Below, in pieces: positions 1 to 13,244 of a stretch of 64,000 bases of DNA. The stretch is from Jacaranda mimosifolia (taxonomy: Eukaryota; Streptophyta; Magnoliopsida; Lamiales; Bignoniaceae): positions 28,728,710 to 28,792,709 of the forward strand of contig CM032120.1 in NCBI GenBank assembly GCA_018894105.1, read 5' to 3'. The translations under genes were made by a program, and so were the position numbers. The notes beneath the pieces are model-generated. The model worked only from the letters and a program-made list of their open reading frames with translations. It was not told the origin of the DNA and ran no database searches. The stretch's first letter is position 1. Each line of letters starts with the position of its first letter.

Positions 1-195
1 GACCAAAGCTAGCAGCTATTGGCCTTAGTTTCGACCAATGAGGACTAGCTGCTGTGAGTGGGAGGTAGCTGGTTTACTCACCAGAGATATTGAACAATTC
101 ACTTAGAATACGAGGCACAAATGGTAATAGTTTTGAAGTTTACAAACACAAATACATCACTTCCTATGTAGATTTAATAACCTTGTCAAAGTTGG

Positions 196-3100
196 AAAAT
201 ATCCTTGTTCATGCTTGACATTGTTTTCTTATAGAACTCTGCTATTAGAGAGCTATCCAATCACCCTGGCCCTGATAAGAGAAGAAGAACGGATCTAAGG
301 CTTGCGAAGGGAGAGTTGATCTTTGGAAACATTTAAATTGTTTGATGGAGACAGCAAAAAGGACCAAATCTTCAAAGTTCATCATTCAAGAATCTGTACC
401 TAAATGAGAAGCTCTACATTGTATCCTTCAGAGTTCAAAAAGAAATGCATATCGGCAAATGATTATGTTCAAGTAAATTATCTTTCTCATTGATATCCAT
501 TGCATTCTTAACAAGGATGTATATCAGCTTCTTTTATTCCGAAGTACCTCAAGGTGAAGTTAGACCTTACAAGGATGAGGTAACTATTCATTGCTCTTGT
601 TATGAGAAGCAACTTCTGTTAGGAATCCTGCTCATTTTTAGGCGGCTAATATATAATCACAGTGCATGGCACGTTCAAGTAACTCTAAGAGCTCTGCTAT
701 TAGCGAGCCATCCAATTACCTTGGCCTGATAAGAGAAGAGAGAACAGATCTGAGGCTTGGGAAGGGAAAGTTGATATTTGGAAACCTTTAAATTGTTTGA
801 CAGAGATAGCAAAAGGGGGGCAAGTCTTCAAAGATTAGCATTCAAGGATTTTTTGTTGTTGCTAAATGAGAAGCTCTACATTGCATCCTTGACAATTCAA
901 AAAGAAATGTATATTGGCAAATGATTATGGTCAAGTAAATTATCTTTTTCATTGATATCCATCGCATTCTTAATAAGTGAATATATCAATTTTTTTTTAA
1001 TTTCAAAGTACCTCAAGATGAAATTAGACCTTATAAGAATGAGGTAACTATTCATCCCTCTTGTTATGATAAACTACTTTTATTACAAATCTTGCTCAAT
1101 TTAATGCAACTAATATATAATCACTATGCATGGCTCGTGCAAGGAACTCTTAGAACTCTGTTACTAGTGAGACATCCAATCACCCTAGCCCTAATAAGAG
1201 AAAAGAAAAAGGATCTAAGGCTTGGGAGGGGAAAGTTGATCTATGGAAACCTTTAAATTGTGTAATGGAGACAGCTAAAAAGGGCAATTCTTCAAAGTTC
1301 AGCATTCAAGGATCGGTTGCTAAATGAGAAACTCTACATTGCATCCTTGGTAGTTTAGAAAGAAATGCATGTGGCAAATAAATATGTTCAAGTAAATTAT
1401 CTTTCTCATTGATATCCTTTGCATTCTTAACAAGGATGTGAATATATTCGTTTCTTAGATTCCAAAGTACCTCAAGATGAAGTTAGACCTTATAAGGATG
1501 AGGTAACTATTCAACCCTCTTGCTATGAAAAGCTAGTTCTATTATAAATCCTGCACATTTTTAGGAGGCTAATACACAATTACTGTGCATAGCTCATACA
1601 AGGAACTCTTAGAACGCTGCTACTAGTGAGCTATCCAATGATCCTCGCCCTGATAAAAAAAAAAAAAGAAAGAGAGAGAGAGAGAATGGATCCAAGACCT
1701 AGCAAGGGAAAATTGATCTTTGGAAACCTTTAAATTGTTTCAACGAGAAAGCAAAAAGGGGCAAGCCTTCAAAGTTCAGCATTCAAGGAATTGTAGCCAA
1801 ATGAGAAGCTATACATTGCATCCTTGACTGCTCAAAAGGAAATGTATAAGGATGAGGTAACTATCCATCCCTCTTGTTATGATAAACGACTTAAATCTTG
1901 CTCATTTTCAGGCAGCAAATACATAATCATCGTGCATTGCTTGTGCAAGAAACACTTAGAAACTCTGCAATTAGCGAGCCATCCAATCACCTTGGCCCTA
2001 GTAAGAGAAGAGAGAATGGATCTAAGACTTGGGAAGGGAAAGTTGATCTATGGAAATCTTTAAATTGTTTGATGAAGACAACAAAAAAGGGCAAGTCTTC
2101 AAAATTCAACATTCAAGAATCTATTGCTAAATGGGAAGCTCTACATTGCAAAATAGGCAACTCAAAAAGAAATGCATGTGGCAAATAAATATGTTCAAGT
2201 AAATTATCTTTCTCGTTGATATCCATTGCATTCTTAACAAGGATGTGAATAACTCAGTTTCTTTCATTCCTAAGTACCTCAAGATGAAGTTGGACCTTAT
2301 AAAGATGAGGTAACTATTCATCCCTCTTAATACTTGTCAATGGCGCAGATAGCGCGCTATAGCACAACACGATGCGAAGTGCACCCTATGTGCTTCGCGT
2401 CACGCTGTGCAACGAGGTTAAACATAGCACGCGCTTTGTTGCGCTACTTGCGCTACGGTGAACCTAGCCTCTTTTTTGAGAAAGAAGAAAAGAAAAAGAA
2501 ATCGCTACTCAGTTTTTAGGAAAAAGAAAGGGTTTACCGTGTTAAGGCTTTAAGCATCTGCCAGAAACTCTAAAACCCAGAAAATCCACCCCCTTTTCAT
2601 GACTTTTGCCCTTCCCACCAGCAAGAAACGAGTAGCAACAGCCTTCTTCTTCATGTGACGAGCAACAACAGCCCCCTTCTCTGCAATTCCGCCATCTTCT
2701 CGCCTTCTCCACGGAACTGGCAGCCTCTTTGTCTTTTTTTTATTCTTTCATTTCTTGTTTCTGTCATCTTCTTCCAGGTCTTTTTGTATTTTTTTTTTAC
2801 TTTTCTGAGTCCTTTCATCTCATTGTACTTAAATGCTAATTTTGGTTCCCAAGGGTGGGCAAAAACTGAATATTAATTACTGGGTAAAAAAGTGTCTTCA
2901 TTGTTTTTGTGATTATTTAGTTGTTTATTCTTTATAATAGGTAAAATATATTGATATTTAGGTATATATTAAAAATATATACATATATAATTATTGTGCG
3001 CTTTATTTCAATAAAATAGGCGCTGTGCGCTATAGCTCCAACGTCCCTTTGTGCATCGCTGCGCGAACTGACAACTATGCTCTTACCATGAGAAATGACT

Positions 3101-3850
3101 TTTAATATGAGAAGTGACTTCTATTATAAATCCTGCTCATTTTTTGGCGGCTACTACACAATCACTGTGCATGACTCGCATAGGGAACTCTTAGAACACT
3201 GCTACTAGTGAACCATCCAATCACCCTAGTCCGAATAAGAGAAAAGAGAAGGGATTTGAGGCTTTGTAAGGAAAGTTGATCTTTTGAAACCTTTAGATTG
3301 TTTGATGGAGACGCAAAAAGGTGCAAGCCTTCATTGTTCAACATTCAAGAATCTGTTGCTAAATGAGAAGCTCTACATTGCATCCTTTAGAGTTGTTAAA
3401 GAAATCTATATTGGCAAGTGATTATGTTCAAGTAAATAATCTTTCTCATTGATATCCATTACATTCTTAACAAGGATGTGAATATATCAGTTTCTTTCAT
3501 TCCAAAGTACCTCAAGATGAAGTTATTTACAAGGATGAGGTAACTATTCATTCCTCTTGTTATGAGCCATCCAATCACCCTGGCCCTGATAAGAGAAGAG
3601 AGAACAGATCCAACGCTTGGGAAGGATGGTTGATCTTTGGAAACCTTTAAAATATTTAATGGAGACAACAAAAAGGGGAAAGTCTTCAAAGTTCAGCATT
3701 CAAGGATCTGTTGCTAAATGAGAAGCTCTAAAATTGCATCCTTAAGAGTTCAAAAAGAAATATATATTGGCAAATGATTATGTTCATGTACAAATCTTCC
3801 TCATTGATATCAATTGCATTCTTAACAAGGATATGAATATATCAATGTTT
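196..3850. repeat. Tandem array of a ~460 bp unit, about 7 diverged copies
   Basis: The anchor AAGGATGAGGTAACTATTCA or a close variant recurs at 571, 1035, 1494, 1848, 2301 and 3531. Spacing is 464, 459, 354 (a copy with about 105 bp missing), 453 and, after removing the insertion near 2330-3079, about 470 bp. Another unit segment (ATCCAATCACCCTGGCCCTG) recurs near 251, 1168 and 3570. The last copy near 3560 lacks about 110 bp. Copies differ by many substitutions and indels, so the array is old. No open frame is conserved between copies. It could be satellite-like DNA or the intron of a gene running off the left edge. Confidence 0.85.
2329..3079. mobile_element. hAT-like non-autonomous element inside the tandem array
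   Basis: About 750 bp interrupt one repeat unit. The ends form imperfect inverted repeats: left ATACTTGTCAATGGCGCAG, right (reverse complement) ATAGTTGTCAGTTCGCGCAG. The end-proximal DNA is GC-rich with repeated GCGC and GCGCTATAGC words, as in some plant hAT derivatives. CTCTTA occurs at both junctions (2324-2329 and 3080-3085), a probable remnant of the target duplication; exact ends are uncertain by a few bases. Neighbouring repeat units give the empty site (CCCTCTTGTTATGAG). No transposase is visible. Confidence 0.6.
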
Positions 3851-3854
3851 ATGT

Positions 3855-4800
3855 TCAAGTATAACTAGAACGTAAAAGAACTAGCTGTCCAATCTTATCC
3901 TTATAATGATGAGAATCTTCTCTTGGCAAGGCAACAATAATCTTTCTTAAGTTTACAATTTCAACATCAATTTCCAAAATTAAACTATAATATAAGTTGA
4001 TCAGCACGAACATATAGCTTAACAAACACGTGGGAAGAAAATTATGTAACACTTTATTCTCCAAGTAATTTATATAACTAGAAAGAAAAAGAACTAGCTA
4101 ACCAATCTATCCTTGGAATGATGAGAGAACTATTCTCTTGGCAAGGCAACAATAATCTTCTTAAGTTGCCAATTTCAACGTCAATGCCCAAAATTAAACT
4201 ATAATATAAGTTGATCAAAACAAAACCATGGTAGTTCAAAGTGGTGACTTAACGTCCTATGTAAAGCTCAAATAAAATGTAAAGTTCCAAACCAAGGAGA
4301 CGTACCACTTTTACTTTTGACTAGCTTCCCTCAAATTCTCTAGTTCTTGTTTGCATGTTTTCTCTAGTTCTAATTAGCCCTCCATGTTGATAAAATACTA
4401 ATCAAGATGGCACATAGCTGCATCACTGGAAGCCATATGTATAGCATCACTTCTTGAAAAGGCATTTTAGTTGAGACACCTACTACCAATAGTCATGTTT
4501 GCACTTATATTGCACATTAATTGCAGAATTTGGCACAAAAGGTTAAAAACACCAAGCACCCAATGTGTTCCAGCTATCTTTGTTGCCGTGCAAACACATG
4601 ACTTAACAAGCATAAGGTAAGAAAATTATAGACATTTGATTCGCTGTGCAATTCATTTCTCTTGATAGAAATGTACTGACCAATTCTATCCTTCCAGTGA
4701 TGATAGAAGATTTATTCTCTTAAAAAAGCTAAAATAATCTTCTTCAAGAGTCAGTTTAACATCAATGGCCTATATTGAACCAGAATATAAGATGATCAAA
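3855..4800. repeat. Second repeat family, three diverged copies
   Basis: A segment of about 140 bp with AACTAGCTNNCCAATC, CTCTTGGCAAGGCAACAATA and ATTAAACTATAATATAAG occurs near 3865-4000 and 4083-4218. A more diverged copy lies near 4668-4800 (CCAATTCTATCC, AGAATATAAGATGATCAAA). The DNA between them is not repeated. No coding potential seen. Confidence 0.65.
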
Positions 4801-6464
4801 TATTGGTGGTTCGAAATGGTATCTTAGCATCCTATGGGAGGCTCATATAAAACCCGCAGCACCTAGGCGGGAACGGCATGCACAATGTATAGAGAAAACT
4901 TTTAAATGGCATCATTATAAATGAAAATGATCTGCAAGCATATGTCAGAAGGCAGCAGAGGAACTGAAGAGGCAGAAAGTTGGGATTTTGCTGGTTTGTA
5001 AGAAAAGCTTTTCTGTGCAAATATACTTAGGATGACTACAAAACCAAATTTACTTATCACATCTAAGGGGGAATTATTAAGTAGATATTGCTTCTGAGCT
5101 TCTGTGCTATGGGTTTTCATCCTCCAATTGCTACATGGTGTATGCCATATCTCCACTTCTGAACATTAAGTCTACTTTAGTTATAGTAGGAATTTGAATC
5201 TGAAAAAAAGAATTATGATATTCTGGAGGTGTAGTAGAACTTTTGTATAAATCAAACGAGGATATAATTCATGCCAACTCCAATAGAATCTTTCGAGTTC
5301 AGAACAAGAAAATACAGAGCGATATTTTCAAGTAGAAAGAACATGAATGATATCCTGATTTAGGAAAAGGAGACAGCTAATAGAAACATAAAACATGAAA
5401 ACACAATGAAAATAAGTCAATGAAAGAGCAGCTAGAGTTGTAAACAAATTGATATAAGAGGCTATGGTCAATTATCAGCAATGAGTAAATCTAAGGTACA
5501 TGTATATTCTGTACTGCTACTTACTAATAGGGACTTGACCTATCTATAGATTTTCAAATTCGAGTACTCTGAACTGGTATAGCACTCCATGGAGATATAG
5601 TAATGCATTTAAAAACATTATTAAAATGCACACTTCATCAAAAAGTTGCACAGCTTTTAACTACAACTAGGACCAGATAGCTCACAAGTATTTAAATATT
5701 TAAACATTACATATAGTGGGGCCAAAGACTTTCTGTACCTTACTTTCTATTCCAAAACTACCATTACTTATTTTTACTGGTTCTTTTACCATTGGTTCCC
5801 AGGTTCTATGCAAACGTGACAGTAGATATAGAATCTACAAAAGCTATCCCTCCATAATTTCTATTCTTTAATATTTTCTATTTTACTGATCAGCATCACC
5901 ACTCTACGCACAAATTATTGATATCTTAATATGCACCAAGACTCAGGATAGGTTCTACAAGGATGAATCTGTGGTAGCTCCAAGTTAGATCAGTGACACA
6001 AAATGTCTATGGAAACTAGAACGAAAGATGCCAATGAATCCCCGCAAGTCTTTTCACATTATGGCATTAAGTGTTTATGACTGAAAATAAACGTTGCTTG
6101 GGAGCCAGAACTTTAGGGCCAACAACTCTCACATTGGATTATATTGTCTTCTTTCTCACCTTCAATAAGTATATTTACACTCTCAGTATAATACACATGT
6201 CAACATCATTTTTCCTCAACATAAGAAGCAAGAAACAAAGTGAGAATGCATGGGACATCGTAGAAATACAACTAAAACTTAAAAAGTGTGTTTAGTTGAG
6301 CTTATAAGACGTGATTTATTCAAAGAGTCCTTCTACTTTTATGTTGTGTTTTCATCATGCACTGAAACTCATTGCCCGAGCATTCTTCATTAATACTTTA
6401 CCCTCCATTTCCAAATTCATCAATCAAAATGAAAAAAGGACCAACAATCAAGCTCAAACCATAC
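4801..6464. other. Unassigned stretch after the last visible exon
   Basis: This AT-rich stretch lies 3' of exon 7 of the minus-strand gene. I looked on the minus strand for the remaining conserved segments of the family (the HFEACYYQ, KWG and GAQGEHK-type motifs) and saw none. Only short ORFs without recognisable sequence occur. It is either intron, if further exons lie left of the window, or what replaced the lost 3' part of the gene. Confidence 0.5.
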
Positions 6465-8620
6465 CTTCTTGCGCTCTTGGCGAATATTTTTCCTTTTACT
6501 TTGCTTCATGTCCATCAAGAACTCATCAAAACTGTTTATGGTAGCAACCTTGCATTAGTGATAACAAGAAGACTCTTGACTTATGACTCTAGAACACTTA
6601 AACAAACAGACAAAAAGGCTAATGCAATCAAATAAAAAATTGCTAATGTAATTTATCAGATCTTCAATTCAGCAGTAAGCAAAATAGAAAAAGCTACCTA
6701 CCTTCTATAATTACGATTTTTCCAGTGATATTGCATTCCTATTCTATGCAGAAAACCCTTCTCTTTTAACTTTCCCCACTCATTCGCAGTGGGGAAAGTG
6801 ATGTGTAGTGATGAAACCTGAAACTGGGAAGACACAGATATGTTACTGCAAGCAATTGAAAATCAGAAACGAGATTGTTTCATGCAGTAGAAAAAAAAGG
6901 GTACTCGAACCAGATACAAAACATAGGACATTCAACAGTTATGGCAGATGATTCTAAGAAATTCTTCGTCTATAACAGCAGCATCACAGTTATGCCATTT
7001 GATATTTTTCTACAGTTAATTGTGATTGCATTATGGCTTCTGCTACCCTCAGAAGGGAGGGAAAAACAAGAAAACCGAATGTCTCCTGAAAGCTATCCTG
7101 TTATAGAGTTCAGGTTAAACAATAAATTTGTGAAAGAACTAAGAAGCCTTTCAGTAAATTTTGTGCAAGGTCTAAATTCTGTCGAAGAACTAAGAAGTGG
7201 ACAATTCAAAATAGAAAAAAGATACCCATAAGTTATTACAATTTATAGTGTAACAGAAAAGAAATATATGCAGGTGCACTAAAGGTAAGGAAAGTTTTCC
7301 TAAACAACTAAAGCATTAGATGAATCTAACATGAAAGTAAAAAGAATGGTTAGACTCAAAACTACTACCTTAATTGTCAGTGCCACCAATGCAGAGACCA
7401 AAATATCAAAGACCTTGTCTCTGTAATTTGTATTGCGAACTAAGATCCTCGGGCCGGTAACTGGAGTGAAAGGCACACAAGATTGCAACTTTGGATAATA
7501 TCTTGACCCATAAGTGTAATAGGCATCAGCCCATGAATGATCGAACACATATTCACCATAAGAATGGCTGCAGAGTTGAATGAAAGGACACCGAGGTTCA
7601 AAAATTTGCAGAGAATGGCTTGTTCATATGAATACTAAAGCATAAGAAAATTGTTAAGCTTTCCTTTGCTATTAATCAAAAAACTATCTGGGAGTATTAA
7701 CCATACCTTTTCAGGTAGAGAGGAACCACTCCTAGAACATTATCGCAGTCATCCCGAGCAATGATGTGCTGTGGAACCCAACCTGTTTCCTGAAAGATAG
7801 TATAAACAATTACTACGTCAATGATTAGGGCAAAGACCAGATTGTCCAAAGTGAAGCAGGTGTGCAGATTATAAAGGCCTCATGATTTTTCCCCAACAAG
7901 ACATCAACATATTCTTCATTTTAGATCCCACCAATCGAAGAAACTGTTTTAGCATTTAATATATATAAATGGAAGTACTAATTTATAGGTGTATCACTCT
8001 CCAGCTCATTGACCAAACAACAAGAACTAGAAATGAAATTCAGAGACACAAAAGTAATTGCTTCAATGAAATGGATAAGAAAATCAGTCCGTTTCTAACT
8101 CATGAAATTTTATTTCTTTTACCTTTGTGTTCCACTGAAATTACTTCACTTAATCATGTGGGATATCGAGGTGATTGCCTATTGCTTCACCTAAAATCCA
8201 CATCATGAAAAAATGGAAAACTAATTACTATCTTATGTTTGTTGACTTAGTACAAAACTTTTCTCTAAATTGTAAATGAGTCGCGCTAAGTTGTAAGGAT
8301 ATGTGGCTTCTCATGAATCATGCACCAGGGTTGGACTTTGACTTTGCATTCACCGAGGGTATTTGCAAGTTTCTCATATTTCCTTTTCCTTTTTTATTTT
8401 TCTGGGATCCAGTTATATTGAGCATCTTTGTAAATGCTTTCCTTCCTATGATATTTCTTGTCAACGTAACATTAATGGTAAACCTAGGGAGAGGTCAACG
8501 TAAATTTGCAAGGATTTAGTAGATGAAGGGTTTGGATCTTCATGGTTAGATGATATCTTTGATGACCAAGAGAACCACATACCTTTTAAGTGTTTTTCCT
8601 TTAAGGATATCAAAAGGCCA

Positions 8621-8659
<39 letters not shown>

Positions 8660-10944
8660 AGTGGATATTTTTTCCTACACAGGTATGCCTGAAATGTTAT
8701 TGAAAGTGTCATCCATTTGTTCTAAAAGGTCCCTGAAAAAGCAAATGCAGACCAATTGTAACTCTGGGACTGTTATATGTGGAAGTCATATAAGTTGCAC
8801 TATTGAAACAGAAAATTTTAATTTCTAGCATATAAAGGATCATTCTTATAGTAAATAGCTAAGAACAAACGAAAGCTATACAATTCACTTGCAGGAAGCC
8901 TCAGAAAACACTATGCAAGCTAATGTTCATTCACATGCTGAGTTCCTTAAAAAATGGCAAATAACTCGTGATTTAATGGCATAGAAGTTGGAATATCTAA
9001 CCTTCACTGCACAACCTGACTCCTCTAGGCTTGAAAGAAAACCATGGGCAAGAAATGGATTAAATTTCTCCTGACCTGCAGCGTCAAGACTGCAAGCATC
9101 CCACTCATCAGGTGAAACCTCTGAGATAGATGATACCACACAAACTGATAGCTTTCTGGGCTTATCAGAATTACTCGTATCCCCCTATTATAGATTAAAG
9201 GAACACGGAATTAACACTTGGATCATGACTTAGATAACTGAAATAACCAAAAAGAAAAGACCACAAAGTAAACACCTCAGATCCTAACTCTGTCAAACTG
9301 AACTCTCCAAGCGGTAGCTCCAATTTGGTGGGCTCGACGGACTTCCTTGGCCCCCAAAATATGGCCTTTATGCTGAACTTGACATCTGAATTCCGGATGC
9401 ATCTTTTAAATGATGTTTTCCTCTGAAATCGGATAATTAGATATGCATTATATTAAGCAGGAAAAGACAGAATACTATAGCATACTAAATCTCTAATGAT
9501 GAAGCAATTAGCAAAGAGCTGAAGAGCACCAGCAGATGAATGGTACATCCTAATGCAAGACATAGAATAAAATCCTCGAAAGTGAATGAACCCTCATTTT
9601 GAGAGCTATGAAATAGGGCAAGAATAGCATGCTCATAATTTCCTAATAAGACCACAAACATAGATATGACTAGTTAAAGGGCAATAAATAATGTCATCAG
9701 TATTTGAGATCATAACCATCGAACATTCCAAAGTGGAAGGGAAATTTATGATCACAGGATTGGATTCTAGTAATTAGAAAGTAATAATACAGCCTTCCCC
9801 TGATATAAAAACTCATCATACACATATTGAAAGTCGAGGAACATGAAACTAGACAATTATAAACATTCATATGGCAACACATCTTTTCACATTTTCTTTT
9901 TCTTCTGTAGAAGAGAAAGGACATGAGAACCTAAGAGAATGGATAAACTAAAATGGGAGGTTAGCTAAAGAATATTTCACACGCATACAATTGAAGTGTG
10001 CCCAATGAACCAAAAAGAATATATGGACTCCTACTTTAAAAGAAAAATTGCAACAAGTGCAGAAATACTTATCATAGTTATGAGATCCAAAACAAAGCAA
10101 AATAGTAAATCAACCTCAATTCAAAACTTTTCGCGAGTATGGAATTGTATGACCTATGGATTGCTGATATTTCCTGATCAAACCATGCAAATCCTACACA
10201 ACTTCTATTCAGGAACCTCTTCGAAATCCATTACTCAATGCTTATCAAATACAAGATCAGGAGAAACATGCATATTCAATTGGAACAATAATATATAGCA
10301 GCTTGCAGCTCAAACTGAGAGATGAAGTCTCCATCTTCTATGGCAGTCAATAATTACTACACCTAAAGCCATGGAAAATATCTGGTATAACAGAGTGTAG
10401 CATGCATGTGTTTAGACTTTTCTTTACCAAATTAAAATTCAACATAGTTCTTTTTTACAGGGTTCATAGTAAAGTTTGAAAAACACATATACAAACCAGC
10501 AAATCCTACATAAGCATTGAGCGCATCAATTGCCCATGAAGAAAAAATAAAAATCATTCCTTCATTTAGCAATTACAATTGCTAACCATCTTTTCCGAGG
10601 AAAAACAATTTGCAAGAACTCAACGGAAAGAGATTGAAGAATACCGCCAAAAAACTAAAAAACATAAAAAGGAGCACAAAGTGGTAGTAAGCCAATAAAC
10701 CCATCTAACAAAATTAATAAAGATACGTAGAATGATTCTGAGTTGCAAGAACAAAATCAAGGATTCTTGAAGCCCATGATTACGCAATTAAATACCTTCA
10801 AAAAAGATTAAAAATATTAAATATTTTGAAAAAAAAAAAGACAACCCCGTAGTGCACTAGTGAAATAGCAAATGGGAAGCTGCTTACGGCGTGAAATGGG
10901 ATGTGGCTCACAAATGGAGAAGGAGGCGCCACGGCAACAGCCAT
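6465..10944 (-). CDS. Plastid-type FemAB/GNAT-like acyltransferase (COG3146/DUF482 family), 7 exons, 3' part missing
   Basis: Seven exons join in frame with GT-AG introns: 10888-10944, 9276-9422, 9002-9184, 7707-7789, 7369-7567, 6702-6817 and 6465-6531. They total 852 bp, 284 codons. The start ATG (10944) opens MAVAVAPPSPFVSHIPFHA, a basic Ser-rich region without acidic residues that looks like a transit peptide (residues 1-50). Exon 3 carries NPFLAHGFLSSLEESG, exon 4 ends VVPLYLK, exon 5 has YVFDHSWADAY, YYPKLQ and VPFTPVTGPR, exon 6 has LHITFPT and GFLHRIGMQYHWKNR, exon 7 has KRKNIRQERKK. This order matches the predicted N-acyltransferase family COG3146, known in bacteria and as plant nuclear genes; its substrate is not established. 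Members are about 400-470 aa, so the C-terminal GNAT half is absent from 1-6464. Exon 7 ends with a good donor. Either a >6.4 kb intron leads out of the window or the gene is truncated. Confidence 0.85.
8621..8658. repeat. (AT)n(GT)n microsatellite in intron 3
   Basis: A short AT dinucleotide run passes into about 13 GT units within the 1.2 kb third intron of the acyltransferase-like gene. Confidence 0.9.
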
Positions 10945-10994
10945 GGCAAAGATGAGATTTTTTCCCTTATATTATGTTGTTATTTCTGAGTGAA

Positions 10995-11003
10995 CTTTTA
11001 TAT
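10995..11003 (-). promoter_or_regulatory. Putative TATA box of the acyltransferase-like gene
   Basis: The minus strand reads ATATAAAAG about 50 bp before the start codon at 10944. That predicts a short 5' UTR of about 20-30 bp. This is by position and motif only. Confidence 0.4.
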
Positions 11004-11241
11004 GCAGAGAAACTTGCAGTTTATTTGTATTAATATTTCTTGGGTATTTCCCACACCATTTCTTAGAGTTTCTTTTTATTTTTTATTTTCTTCAAATAAT
11101 TAATATTATTTTTTTTAACTTTTTATAAAACGTGAAAGTATTAGAATAATCATTTGATGTATATTAATATATTGATCATATTAATTCCATTTAAGTAGGA
11201 AAAAATGCTGAAATTTTTTTATCGGTTTTTCTTCTTTGTTC

Positions 11242-11700
11242 TTCGATGTGCTATGTTTTTCTCCCTTTATTTTTTTCTTCAATTATTATTTGTTTGTTTT
11301 TTAATTTTTCTTCTATTTTTTGAATTAATTAAAAAACTATTATATTAAAATAAATGAATATTTTTAACTAAAGCCCAAACCAATTACTCAAACAAATAAT
11401 TAATAAGTGAGATATAGTTAAAAGTTATGTAAATTTTATCACAATGAGATATATATATATATATATATATTTTCGATGTGCTATGTTTTTCCCCCTTTAT
11501 TTTTTTCTTCAACTATTATTTGTTTATTTTTTTATTTTTCTTCTATTTTTTGAATTAATTAAAAAACTGTTATATTAAAATAATGAATATTTTTAACTAA
11601 AGCCCAAACCAACTACTCAAACAAATAATTAATAAGTGAGATATAGTTAAAAGTTATGTAAATTTTATCACAATGATATATATATATATATATATATATT
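11242..11700. repeat. 230 bp tandem duplication
   Basis: Two units (11242-11471 and 11472-11700), each starting TTCGATGTGCTATGTTTTTC and ending in an (AT)n run, follow each other head to tail. They differ by only a handful of changes (CTCCC/CCCCC, CAATTATT/CAACTATT, AAATGAAT/AATGAAT), so the duplication is recent. It lies 300 bp upstream of the acyltransferase-like gene start. The AT tract at each junction suggests slippage or unequal exchange. Confidence 0.9.
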
Positions 11701-13244
11701 TTGGGACTGTGTTTGGGAATTGGAACTTGTATTTTGGAAAGAAAATGTTCAACGAATGGAAGTGTTATGCAAATAAAACCACGCGACATAATTTATTGCT
11801 CGTTGACTCGTTCTTTACTTATTCATAGTACTCAAATTTATTTAATTTTAATTGTAATTTAAATATTGATACGTCTTATAGATATTACAAGCATAACACA
11901 CTAACAAAAATTTTCTTGTATATAATTTAATTATCAACATAAATGGACAAAATAATATTTTATACGATGTGGCTTATGTATCATCATATCAAATACCATG
12001 CAATAATCCATTCGTATTTATTAAAAAATTAACAGCTAAGTATTGAATCATTTTATAAATAAAATGAATTATTTATAAAATATAGTATAAGTTAGAATAA
12101 AGAAAATCACTTTTAACAATGACCTTGTTTAATGAAATTAAAGAATACAACATAGAAAAATGAACCTAAATAGTAGAAGAAAAAATATTTTTAACTTACC
12201 ATAAAGTTGAGACTTCAAAATTTTCTTTTATATATTATACTAGTTCATTAGCATAGAATTTGAAAATGTTAGAAAAATATATGAACATTACAAAAAATAG
12301 ACATGCATCTTCAAAAAAAAAAAAATGTTAATGCACCAAAGAGAATGATTATATAGAGGTAGATAAAAAAGAAAAAAATATATTTTTCTATTTTTATAGT
12401 ACATATTACTTTTAGGGGTTTTTAGCTTAAATTAAGAAATTTTCTCAGTTATAATGTAACTCAATTAAAAGGTATTATGGAACAGAGATAATTTATGAAA
12501 TAACATAATCTAATAATTTTCATATTATTATAATAATCCATACGAAACGTTTGTAAATATATTGATGTTGCATGGGAATAGAATTGGGATCTTTTTAGTA
12601 AATTAGTACAATGCTAGACTTTTGCTCCTAAAATGCGCTTACAAAGAGTCAGAACTCGAATATTGCAAATGATGGTTTAGATGCAGTTTTCTTTGAAATT
12701 GGTATATTAATTAAATTTTTGGTGGGCTTAAGCTCACTTGGGTTGGAGAGTCCATTTTGGTGGACTTAAATTTTTTGGCTCATTAGTCCCCTTATTTATT
12801 TATTTATTTAATTAGATGTCTTATTTGCTTTTTACTTTTTTACCTTTACGGTCTTTTTTGCCATAGGATCAAACCCTACTAGTTTAAATTGCAAATTTAT
12901 CTTTTCATATTAATAGTATAATTTAAGGGTTAATTTTATCTTACCATGATAATTAGTTTTATTGTTTTGTATTAACTTGCCTTTGATTTAATTTTGAAAT
13001 AATTTTAGTAAATCAAGAATCTTGTAACTAGGAAATTTATAAGTCATTTTGGTTTGTTACCTTGAGGAAATAGCGCTTTACTAGCAAATTGTATCCTCCA
13101 ATGTACTTAGTGATTTTATAACTCTTTGACTTAGAAAGTTGCCTTTGTAGCCAAGATGTGTTTGAAGAGTAAGTTTTACATTTTTCTACTCTTTCTCATT
13201 ATTCAGGTTTTTCAATACATTTGATTCAATTACTTTTGGAAGTT
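11701..13244. other. AT-rich intergenic DNA, nothing recognised
   Basis: No ORF over 60 codons, no clear terminal repeats and no recognisable protein motif on either strand. A TTTA tetranucleotide run occurs near 12795. Confidence 0.5.

Noticed and set aside
196..3850. CRISPR-like array or tandem gene family
   Set aside because: Units are ~460 bp without short identical repeats and spacers, and no frame is shared. This is plant nuclear satellite-like DNA.
6875..7231. 118-codon plus-strand ORF
   Set aside because: It lies in an intron of the minus-strand gene and resembles nothing.
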